From positions 1 through 5,622 of the forward strand of contig CAIYOB010000104.1 of the NCBI GenBank assembly GCA_903927685.1: a stretch of DNA of 5,622 nucleotides, given 5' to 3'. Below, piece after piece: positions 1 through 4,941 of this stretch (its first letter is position 1; every line of letters starts with the position of its first letter). The stretch is from an uncultured Planctomycetaceae bacterium. GTDB lineage: Bacteria > Planctomycetota > Planctomycetia > Pirellulales > Pirellulaceae. The notes beneath the pieces are model-generated. The model was given only the letters and a program-made list of their open reading frames with translations. It was not told where the DNA came from and did no database searches. The position numbers were made by a program, and so were the translations under genes.

Positions 1-509
1 CCGACGTCAGCGACCGCCCGGCGCTGGAGGAGTTGGCGATCGCGGATTTTGACATCGTCGCCGTGTGCGTGGGCGAGCGGTTGGAAACGGCCGTGCTGCT
101 CGTACATCACTTGCACCAGATGCGTGTGCCGCGGATCATCGTCAAAGTGGCCAACGTCGAGCAGGCCGAGATCGTCAAGCTGGTGGGCGCCAGCGAGGTC
201 ATCCAGCCGGACCAGAGCGCCGCCCGCAAGGCGGCGCTCCTGATCCATCATCCCCGGACCTCCGACTATCTGGAACTGGGGGGCGGGCACATGGTCATCG
301 CCGGACATCCGCCCAGCAGCATCGTCGGCAGGACGGCCGGCGAACTGGGTTGGCAGGAGCGTTACGGCGTGTCCCTGCTCGCGGTCTGGCAGCCCGGCCA
401 ACCGGGCCCCCCCACGCCGCCCCCTCCCGATCGTCCCATCGCGGAGACCGACGTTTTCGTTCTGGCTGGGCACATCGACCGCCTGCGGGAGCTGAGAAGG
501 GTGAAATAA
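1..509 (+). CDS. Potassium channel/transporter RCK (TrkA/KtrA-like) regulatory subunit, 3' end
   Basis: This is the C-terminal part (168 visible residues, reading from base 3) of a cytoplasmic RCK protein, the nucleotide-binding gating subunit of Trk/Ktr-type K+ uptake systems or K+ channels. What is seen: the second half of the Rossmann-like RCK_N domain (pattern ALEEL-x-I-x-DFDIVAVCVGE, then VPRIIVKVANVEQAEIVKLVGASEV), followed by a TrkA_C domain (SIVGRTAGELG, YGVSLLAV, ETDVFVLAGHIDRL). Roughly the first 60 residues, including the glycine-rich nucleotide-binding loop, lie upstream of the window. The loop between the last TrkA_C strands is unusually proline-rich (PGQPGPPTPPPP). The TAA stop is at 507-509. 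The membrane partner is not visible, so a Ktr/Trk subunit cannot be distinguished from the soluble tail of a fused ion channel. The family call is firm; the exact subunit is not. Confidence 0.88.
   Translation, partial: DVSDRPALEELAIADFDIVAVCVGERLETAVLLVHHLHQMRVPRIIVKVANVEQAEIVKLVGASEVIQPDQSAARKAALLIHHPRTSDYLELGGGHMVIAGHPPSSIVGRTAGELGWQERYGVSLLAVWQPGQPGPPTPPPPDRPIAETDVFVLAGHIDRLRELRRVK
407..428 (-). other. Predicted G-quadruplex motif on the minus strand
   Basis: The + strand has four C-tracts of at least three bases (407-409, 411-413, 420-422, 426-428) separated by loops of 1, 6 and 3 bases. The minus strand therefore satisfies the usual G3-N1-7 quadruplex rule. It lies inside the proline-rich loop of the RCK gene, on the template strand, and may simply be a by-product of proline codons. 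A seven-C run at 407-413 is also a likely sequencing or indel hot spot. Confidence 0.4.
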
Positions 510-554
510 GCTCCCGCGGCGTACGAGCAGAGAAAGGGCTCCGGCCCCTAGAAC

Positions 555-565
555 ATATATTGGAG
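555..565 (+). repeat. AT-rich 11-mer ATATATTGGAG, left copy of an inverted pair
   Basis: ATATATTGGAG reads here on the + strand. The identical 11-mer reads on the minus strand at 3300-3310, so the two copies face each other across the activator gene. This AT-rich word stands out against the surrounding GC-rich sequence. It contains TATATT (556-561), which resembles a -10 box, but there is no credible -35 box at the right distance (533-538 is AAAGGG). The role is unknown. Confidence 0.4.
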
Positions 566-572
566 AATTAGC

Positions 573-606
573 CCGACCACAACGTCGGCGCCTGCTATCC
601 GGCAGG
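573..606 (+). other. Two small adjacent hairpins between the RCK and activator genes
   Basis: Two perfect 5-bp stems stand almost back to back. The first is CCGAC (573-577) with GTCGG (584-588), loop of 6. The second is CCTGC (591-595) with GCAGG (602-606), loop of 6. They lie 64 to 97 bases past the RCK stop codon and 77 or more bases before the ATG of the activator gene. No T-tract follows, so they are not a classical intrinsic terminator. They could be a weak terminator, part of the activator's leader, or chance in GC-rich DNA. Confidence 0.3.
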
Positions 607-682
607 ACGCGTCGATCATATTCTGAGGATGGGATGATTGGCATGGATTGGACAGGCGGCCTGTGGTGAAAGCACGGATTCG

Positions 683-3190
683 ATGACTCCGGTTGACGTT
701 AACCTGCGCTCGGAACTCGACGAACGACTCGGATTCGAGACGCTGATCGCGGACCTTTCGGTCAAGTTCATCAACGTACCCGCCGAGCACGTGGACCGCG
801 AGATCGTCGCTGCACAGCGGCGCGTCTGCGAGTTCCTCGGGCTGGACCTGTCTGCGCTCTGGCAAGCTTCCACTGAGCCCCCGGGGCTGCTGACGTTGAC
901 CAACCTGTATCGCGCCCTGGAAGGGCCTCCGCTTCCGGAGCGGATGGATGCCCGCGAGTATTTTCCTTGGTGCCAACAACTGCTGCTGGCCGGCAAGGTC
1001 GTGGCGGTCTCGTCCCTCGCGCAACTGCCGCCGGAAGCAGCCCGCGACGGGCAGACTTGGCGTCAATACGGCGTCCGCACCTCGCTGACGATTCCGTTGT
1101 CGGTCGGCGGGGAGCGACCGTTCGGCGCGTTGTCATTCAATACCGTGCGGGAAGAACGTGAGTGGCCCGAGGCCCTGGTGAACCGGCTGCAATTGATCGC
1201 GCAGATCTTCGCCAATGCGCTCGCTCGGAAACACTCGGACGAGCGGTTGCGGGAGAGCGAGGAGCGATTGAATCTCGCAGCCGATTCCGCTAGCGCCGGC
1301 CTGTGGAGCTTGAACCTTGCCACGGAGTGTTTTTGGATGACGACCAGAACCCGCGAGCTGTTTGGCTTCGCGGCGGATGAGCAGGTGACCTTCGGCCGGT
1401 TCCTGGATATGGTCCATCCCGAGGATCGAGACCGGATCCGCCAGACCGTGCAGGCGATCGTCGAGTCGCGGAATGAAGGCCGAGTCGAATATCGCGTCCC
1501 GGGCCCGGACGGGAGCCTGAACTGGTTTGCCTCGCGCGGCCGCGTTCGTTGTCGGGGAACCGGAGACCCCGACTGCCTGATGGGCGTGTCCGTGGACGTT
1601 ACGGAGCGTAAGCGGGCAGAACTGGCGATCGAGGATCGGTTGCGGTTTGAACGGCTGCTGGCGGATCTGTCGGCGACTTTCGTCAACCAGCCGACCGAGC
1701 AGGTCGACCGCCTGATCGATGGCGCTTTGCAGACGCTCGTCGAATTCCTAGGCAACGACCGCAGCACCCTGTTCGAGTTTGGCGAAGACCCGCGGCACAT
1801 CCAGGTCACGCACTCGTACGCGCTGCCGGGTTGCGAACCGTTTCCCGTGGGAGCGTTTCCCATCAACCGGCTTCCCTGGTTCATCGGGCAATTCCGCCAC
1901 GGGAAAAGTGTCTTCGTCAGGTCTGTGCCGGATGAACTGCCTCCGGAGGCGATCAAGGAGCGGGAATACTGCCGGACGCATGGGATCCAGTCCGATGTCG
2001 CCGTACCCCTGAACGTCGGCGGTTCGGTGTTGGGCGCCATCACGTTCGCCTTCTTGCGGCAGCGGTGCGCGTGGCCCGCCGAAATCCTGGCCCGCCTGCA
2101 GCTGATCGGTGAGGTATTCGCCAATGCGATCTTGCGGCGGCGGGCGGAGGAAGCGTTGCGCAAAGCCTTGGCCGAGAACCAGCAACTGCGTCAGCGTTTG
2201 GAGCAGGAGAACCTGTATCTTCGCGAGCAAGCCGTTCTGAAGCACCAGCACGGGCGGATCATCGGCCGCAGCGAGGCGATTATGCGTGTGCTGTCCGAGG
2301 CGGAACGGGTCGCCGCCACCGACGCGCCGGTCCTGCTGTTGGGCGAAACGGGGACCGGCAAGGAACTGCTGGCCCAGACGATCCATGAACTGAGCGGGCG
2401 CAAGGGCCAGCCGATGGTCATCGTCAATTGCGCCTCGTTGCCGGCCACGCTGGTCGAAAGTGAACTGTTCGGGCGCGAGGCCGGAGCCTACACGGGGGCC
2501 GCCTCCGCCCAGGTGGGCCGCTTTGTGGTAGCCGACGGCTCGACCCTGTTCCTGGACGAAGTCGGTGAGTTCCCGGTCGAGTTGCAGGCGAAACTGCTGC
2601 GTGTGCTGCAGGATGGCCGCTTCGAACGGCTGGGGAGCCCGAAGACCGTGACGGTCAACGTGCGGATCATCGCCGCGACCAACCGGGACCTGGAACAAGC
2701 GGTCCGCGAGGGCAAGTTCCGCGCCGATCTGTACCACCGCCTGAATGTCTTTCCGATCCGCATCCCGCCACTCCGCGAGCGGCGTGAAGATATCCCGCCG
2801 CTGGCCTGGGCCTTTGTCGAGTCCTTGGGCCGCCGCATGGGCAAGTCGATCAAGAGCATCCCGCGCAAGACGATGCGCCAGCTGCAGCAGTACGCGTGGC
2901 CCGGCAACGTCCGCGAACTGAGCAACGTCATCGAGCGCGCCATGATCCTGGCCACGGGCGATGCGCTGCAGGTCCAGTTGCCCTCGGATCCCGATCCCGC
3001 CGCAGCTCCCCGCATGACGCTTCGGGAGACCGAGCGGGAGCAGATCCTCCGGGCGCTCCAGGACACGGGCTGGCGAATTCGCGGCGTGGGCGGCGCCGCG
3101 GAACTCCTGCAGATCAAACCGACGACGCTGGAAGCCCGCATGGCGAAGCTGGGGATCATGCGGCCCAAGCGACGCCCCAGTCCTCCGTAG
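683..3190 (+). CDS. FhlA-like sigma-54-dependent transcriptional activator, GAF-PAS-GAF-AAA+-Fis HTH
   Basis: Cytoplasmic bacterial enhancer-binding protein that would bind upstream sites and use ATP to remodel sigma-54 RNA polymerase. Domains, numbered from the ATG (835 aa): GAF 1 about 15-180; PAS with PAC tail about 190-313; GAF 2 about 318-485; coiled-coil linker about 485-518; AAA+ about 523-755; Fis-type HTH about 801-825. Visible motifs: Walker A GETGTGKE (554-561), GAYTGA loop (601-606, normally GAFTGA), Walker B FLDE (D625, E626), sensor I AATNRD, arginine fingers R680 and R686, sensor [10 protein letters not shown] (R744), and [20 protein letters not shown]. There is no receiver domain, so it is not a two-component regulator. 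The closest architecture I know is FhlA, with a PAS inserted between the GAFs. Start: the open frame extends to a TTG at 638, directly after an in-frame TGA (635-637). I prefer ATG 683 because GAF 1 starts soon after it, although its Shine-Dalgarno is poor. TTG 638 has GAGG nine bases upstream and stays possible (850 aa). Confidence 0.93.
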   Translation: MTPVDVNLRSELDERLGFETLIADLSVKFINVPAEHVDREIVAAQRRVCEFLGLDLSALWQASTEPPGLLTLTNLYRALEGPPLPERMDAREYFPWCQQLLLAGKVVAVSSLAQLPPEAARDGQTWRQYGVRTSLTIPLSVGGERPFGALSFNTVREEREWPEALVNRLQLIAQIFANALARKHSDERLRESEERLNLAADSASAGLWSLNLATECFWMTTRTRELFGFAADEQVTFGRFLDMVHPEDRDRIRQTVQAIVESRNEGRVEYRVPGPDGSLNWFASRGRVRCRGTGDPDCLMGVSVDVTERKRAELAIEDRLRFERLLADLSATFVNQPTEQVDRLIDGALQTLVEFLGNDRSTLFEFGEDPRHIQVTHSYALPGCEPFPVGAFPINRLPWFIGQFRHGKSVFVRSVPDELPPEAIKEREYCRTHGIQSDVAVPLNVGGSVLGAITFAFLRQRCAWPAEILARLQLIGEVFANAILRRRAEEALRKALAENQQLRQRLEQENLYLREQAVLKHQHGRIIGRSEAIMRVLSEAERVAATDAPVLLLGETGTGKELLAQTIHELSGRKGQPMVIVNCASLPATLVESELFGREAGAYTGAASAQVGRFVVADGSTLFLDEVGEFPVELQAKLLRVLQDGRFERLGSPKTVTVNVRIIAATNRDLEQAVREGKFRADLYHRLNVFPIRIPPLRERREDIPPLAWAFVESLGRRMGKSIKSIPRKTMRQLQQYAWPGNVRELSNVIERAMILATGDALQVQLPSDPDPAAAPRMTLRETEREQILRALQDTGWRIRGVGGAAELLQIKPTTLEARMAKLGIMRPKRRPSPP

Positions 3191-3232
3191 TCGTCCGCAG
3201 TGGGCACAACCTGGAAGTCCACGTCAATTGGC

Positions 3233-3260
3233 CGAGATCCGGCCTGTACCAGGGATCTCG
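3233..3260. promoter_or_regulatory. Perfect 8-bp inverted repeat: candidate activator binding site or terminator
   Basis: CGAGATCC (3233-3240) and GGATCTCG (3253-3260) are perfect complements around a 12-base centre. The site begins 43 bases past the activator stop codon and is centred about 200 bases upstream of the start expected from the sigma-54 promoter. That distance is near the upper end of usual enhancer sites. As RNA it would form a strong stem but has no U-tract after it, which argues against an intrinsic terminator. An overlapping alternative stem, GGCCG (3230-3234) with CGGCC (3240-3244), cannot form at the same time. The dyad is plain; its role is inferred. Confidence 0.5.
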
Positions 3261-3294
3261 CAGCCCGACCGAGGGCAGTCACCCCACGCAGATT

Positions 3295-3319
3295 GATTCC
3301 TCCAATATATCGTAGAATC
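3295..3319. promoter_or_regulatory. AT-rich dyad GATTC-N15-GAATC containing the second 11-mer copy
   Basis: GATTC (3295-3299) and GAATC (3315-3319) are inverted arms whose centres lie 20 bp apart, about two helical turns, as for a dimeric binding protein. The spacer holds the minus-strand copy of ATATATTGGAG (3300-3310). The dyad is centred about 140 bases upstream of the expected sigma-54 start site, a typical position for an enhancer or for a DNA-bending protein. The arms are short, so chance cannot be excluded. Confidence 0.35.
3300..3310 (-). repeat. AT-rich 11-mer ATATATTGGAG, right copy of an inverted pair
   Basis: This is the minus-strand copy of the word at 555-565. Together the two copies bracket the activator gene in inverted orientation. 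No transposase, target duplication or longer terminal repeat is visible, so I do not call it a mobile element. Confidence 0.4.
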
Positions 3320-3340
3320 TCCAGTCGATAGCGAGGGAGA

Positions 3341-3385
3341 CGCCTAACGCTCGGCTCGCGCTGCCCAGCGCAAGTCTTGTTGGCG
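3341..3385 (+). other. Imperfect 45-nt hairpin, weakly attC-like
   Basis: The sequence folds as CGCC (3341-3344) with GGCG (3382-3385), bulged T3345, AAC (3346-3348) with GTT (3379-3381), an internal loop, GGCT (3353-3356) with AGTC (3373-3376, one G-T pair), and GCGCT (3358-3362) with AGCGC (3367-3371) around a GCCC loop. The outer ends resemble integron attC core boxes: GCCTAAC fits RYYYAAC, but GTTGGCG departs from GTTRRRY. It is very short for an attC and no integron integrase is present. It may be a terminator or other RNA hairpin; the inner stem alone is robust. Confidence 0.3.
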
Positions 3386-3422
3386 ATTCAACTAAGGCGA
3401 TCCACCTGGTCACTGCTCGATT

Positions 3423-3439
3423 CGGTACGCTGGTTGCAT
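3423..3439 (+). promoter_or_regulatory. Sigma-54 (-24/-12) promoter upstream of the ABM gene
   Basis: The site reads CGGTACG-CTGG-TTGCAT against the consensus TGGCACG-N4-TTGCA/T. The invariant GG (3424-3425) and GC (3436-3437) are separated by exactly 10 bases. Only two consensus positions differ: the first T is C, and the C after GG is T, a common variant. Transcription would start near 3449, giving a leader of about 113 nt before the ATG at 3562. The site lies about 235 bases past a sigma-54 activator gene, with candidate enhancer dyads between. I found no comparable site upstream of the other genes. The assignment rests on sequence match and context only. Confidence 0.68.
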
Positions 3440-3488
3440 CTACTCGCGGCAACACGAGGCGGAAAACGTGGTGGTGACTCGGCCGCGG

Positions 3489-3538
3489 CTGGCGGAAGGT
3501 GCCACTCCGTGGCTCCTCACATTCTCCGCCGCCGCCAG
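3489..3538 (+). promoter_or_regulatory. Nested hairpin in the leader of the ABM gene
   Basis: The outer stem is CTGGCGG (3489-3495) with CCGCCAG (3532-3538), 7 bp perfect. Inside it, AGG (3497-3499) pairs with CCT (3515-3517) and, after a T-T mismatch, GCCAC (3501-3505) pairs with GTGGC (3509-3513) around a TCC loop. The structure ends 10 bases before the Shine-Dalgarno at 3549-3554, so it could affect translation or mRNA stability. I recognise no known riboswitch class in it. Confidence 0.4.
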
Positions 3539-3548
3539 GCCCAAGGAT

Positions 3549-3554
3549 AAGGAG
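3549..3554 (+). promoter_or_regulatory. Ribosome binding site that fixes the ABM start
   Basis: AAGGAG lies 7 bases before ATG 3562. It decides for that start over the upstream in-frame ATG at 3499, which has no such site and would add 21 residues unlike the family. Confidence 0.85.
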
Positions 3555-3561
3555 CGATTGC

Positions 3562-3894
3562 ATGATACAAGTTTCCTTGCGGATCGTCGCTCCGGCGGAG
3601 AAGCGGGCGGAGGTGTTGGACGTGCTCCGCGGGCTGAAAGGACCGACGGAGGTTTCCCGCGGTTGCCACGCCTGCCGGATTCTCCAGGACGCCGAAGACG
3701 CGGGTGTCTTCACTTATCTGGTCCAATGGGACACCCGGGACGAAGTCGTCGAGCATTTTCGCGGCGAGCGGTTTCGCAGGCTGCTTCCCTATATCGACAT
3801 GTCGCTCGAGCCGCCCGAGGTCGATGTGAGCGCCATGGATCGAGTGGGAGGAATGGACTTCCTGGTGGCCGTGCTGGGCTCCCAGCCGGCCTGA
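3562..3894 (+). CDS. Antibiotic biosynthesis monooxygenase (ABM)-fold protein
   Basis: A 110-residue cytoplasmic protein with no signal peptide. The sequence fits the ABM/dimeric alpha-beta barrel family: an opening strand IQVSLRIVA; a helix EKRAEVLDVLRGL; GCHACRILQDAED in the place of the usual 'GCxxYxLxxDxED'; the strand TYLVQWDT; a helix DEVVEHFRGERFRRLL with the common His (H65); and a final EPPEVDV strand. Family members include cofactor-free quinol or polyketide monooxygenases, heme-degrading IsdG-like enzymes and proteins of unknown role; the substrate cannot be read from this sequence. The C-terminal 20 or so residues (AMDRVGGMDFLVAVLG) extend past the core. The ATG follows AAGGAG at ideal spacing and is the first gene after the sigma-54-type promoter, so it is probably the primary target of the upstream activator. 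The next gene starts 98 bases on. Confidence 0.8.
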   Translation: MIQVSLRIVAPAEKRAEVLDVLRGLKGPTEVSRGCHACRILQDAEDAGVFTYLVQWDTRDEVVEHFRGERFRRLLPYIDMSLEPPEVDVSAMDRVGGMDFLVAVLGSQPA

Positions 3895-3908
3895 GCTGGA
3901 ACGTGAAT

Positions 3909-3934
3909 GCGGACGCGGTGCGTGCCAAGTCCGC
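3909..3934 (+). other. Hairpin between the ABM and NTF2-like genes
   Basis: GCGGAC (3909-3914) pairs perfectly with GTCCGC (3929-3934) around a 14-base loop, 15 bases after the ABM stop codon. There is no T-tract, so it may be a weak attenuator, an mRNA-protecting stem or chance. It leaves open whether the three downstream genes share a transcript. Confidence 0.3.
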
Positions 3935-3980
3935 GGCAAGTAGTCAGGCATTAGCAGTAGGCAAGAGACCTCTCAACAAC

Positions 3981-3986
3981 AAGGAG
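3981..3986 (+). promoter_or_regulatory. Ribosome binding site that fixes the NTF2-like protein start
   Basis: AAGGAG lies 6 bases before ATG 3993. The reading frame is open far upstream, through the ABM gene to 3468, but this site and the signal peptide that follows the ATG place the true start here. Confidence 0.85.
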
Positions 3987-3992
3987 CAAGGT

Positions 3993-4886
3993 ATGAAACG
4001 GGGGATGCTGGTGGTGGCAGTGTTCGCAGGCTGGCTGGCGTCGGCGTGCGGGGCCGAAGCGGACCGCCAAGCCGCGGACGAAGCGACGATTCGCAAGGCC
4101 GTCGAGTCCTACGTGGCGGCGTTCAACCAAGGCGATGCGAAAGCGCTGGCGGCGCTGTGGTCGCCCGAAGCGGTCTACACGAACCCGGCCAGCGGCGAGC
4201 AGGCGGTCGGCCGCGAGGCCATTGAAAAGCAGTTTGCCGGCGTGTTTGCCGACGCGAAAGGCGCCAAGCTGGAGGCGAAGACGGATTCCGTGCGGTTCGT
4301 CTCGCCGAACGTCGCCGTCGAACAGGGGACGGCCAAAGTGATTCGCCCGGATCAGGCCCCGGAGGAATCCGACTACACGGCCGTCTACGTCAAACACGAA
4401 GGCCAATGGCTGTTGGACCGCGTGTCCGAGGAAGACGTGCCGGCGCCCGCGCCGTCGCACTACGAGCAGTTGAAGGAACTGGAGTGGATGATCGGCAAGT
4501 GGGTCGATCAAGACGAACAAGCTACGGTGGTCACCGAGTGCAGTTGGGCGAAGAACAACAACTTCATCACCCGCTCGTTCACGATCCAAATCCGCGACCG
4601 GATCGACATGGCCGGGATGCAGATCATCGGCTGGGACCCGTCGACCAAGCAGATCCGCTCGTGGGTCTTCGACTCGGACGGCGGCTTCGGCCAGGCGACA
4701 TGGAAGAAAAAGGACAACCGCTGGTACATCCAGCAGAGCGGCGTGTTGCCCGACGGGCGAAAGTCCTCGGCGGTGAATATCATCACCTGCCTGGACGACA
4801 ACACGTGCACGCTGCAGTCCGTCAACCGCACGGTGGACGGCGAACTGTTGCCGAATATCGACGAAGTCAAGATCACGAAGGAATGA
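3993..4886 (+). CDS. Exported NTF2-like (SnoaL/DUF4440, SgcJ/EcaC-type) protein with C-terminal beta-rich domain
   Basis: A 297-residue exported protein of unknown biochemical role. Residues 1-21 are a signal sequence (MKRGMLVVAVFAGWLASACG). C19 follows LASA, which satisfies the broad lipobox pattern but lacks the usual Leu at -3, so both lipoprotein anchoring and ordinary signal-peptidase cleavage are possible. Residues about 30-148 match the NTF2-like fold: IRKAVESYVAAFNQGDAKALAALW, then YTNPASGEQAVGREAI, VAVEQGTAKV and YTAVYVKHEGQWLLDRV. Such domains bind or isomerise small molecules, but many have no known activity. Residues about 155-297 form a second domain starting LEWMIGKWVDQDE, with repeated beta-strand pattern (IIGWDPSTKQIRSWVFDSDGGFG, WYIQQSGVLPDGR, CTLQSVNRTVDGE), which looks like a calycin/DUF1579-type barrel. 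Five later Trp residues and two nearby Cys (266, 272) lie in it. The pairing of these two domains is one I associate with planctomycetes. It is 98 bases past the ABM gene and could share its transcript. Confidence 0.83.
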   Translation: MKRGMLVVAVFAGWLASACGAEADRQAADEATIRKAVESYVAAFNQGDAKALAALWSPEAVYTNPASGEQAVGREAIEKQFAGVFADAKGAKLEAKTDSVRFVSPNVAVEQGTAKVIRPDQAPEESDYTAVYVKHEGQWLLDRVSEEDVPAPAPSHYEQLKELEWMIGKWVDQDEQATVVTECSWAKNNNFITRSFTIQIRDRIDMAGMQIIGWDPSTKQIRSWVFDSDGGFGQATWKKKDNRWYIQQSGVLPDGRKSSAVNIITCLDDNTCTLQSVNRTVDGELLPNIDEVKITKE

Positions 4887-4893
4887 ATCGTGT

Positions 4894-4920
4894 GCTGAAC
4901 GCTGAATGCTGAACGCTAAC
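4894..4920 (+). repeat. Heptamer tandem repeat GCTGAAC/GCTGAAT
   Basis: Three full units and one shortened unit follow each other: GCTGAAC (4894-4900), GCTGAAT (4901-4907), GCTGAAC (4908-4914), GCTAAC (4915-4920). They fill most of the 55-base gap between the NTF2-like gene and the next start codon, beginning 7 bases after the stop. Short heptamer repeats of this kind occur in intergenic DNA of several bacterial lineages; their function is unknown. Confidence 0.75.
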
Positions 4921-4941
4921 AAAACCCCACAAGGTGAAGTC

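Larger units (their letters stand above)
3191..3561. other. Non-coding intergenic region carrying regulatory structure
   Basis: These 371 bases hold no convincing gene. The frames open across it have neither a good ribosome binding site nor recognisable protein sequence. From left to right it contains an 8-bp dyad (3233-3260), an AT-rich dyad (3295-3319), an imperfect long hairpin (3341-3385), a sigma-54-type promoter (3423-3439), and a leader of about 113 nt with a nested hairpin ending in an AAGGAG Shine-Dalgarno. Its length and dyad content fit the enhancer-plus-promoter layout needed for sigma-54 control. Confidence 0.6.

Noticed and set aside
533..561. Sigma-70 promoter with TATATT as -10 box
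   Set aside because: The -10 match is good, but the position for the -35 box reads AAAGGG, so it is not supported beyond the AT-rich word itself.
638..654. Sigma-54-like sequence TGGCATGGATTGG upstream of the activator
   Set aside because: The GG and GC elements are not 10 bases apart, so it does not fit the -24/-12 rule.
1063..2163. Long minus-strand frames within the activator gene (also 1748-2737 and 2488-3282)
   Set aside because: High-GC antisense shadows with Arg/Ser-rich composition; the + strand frame has intact domain motifs throughout.
3279..3713. Minus-strand frame spanning the 3191-3561 spacer and the start of the ABM gene
   Set aside because: No recognisable domain and no clear ribosome site, and half of it is antisense to a well-supported gene.
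3468..3992. In-frame extension of the NTF2-like gene upstream to a GTG near 3468
   Set aside because: It overlaps the ABM gene in another frame, has low-complexity Arg/Gly sequence without family features, and lacks a ribosome site. The signal peptide and AAGGAG mark the start at 3993.
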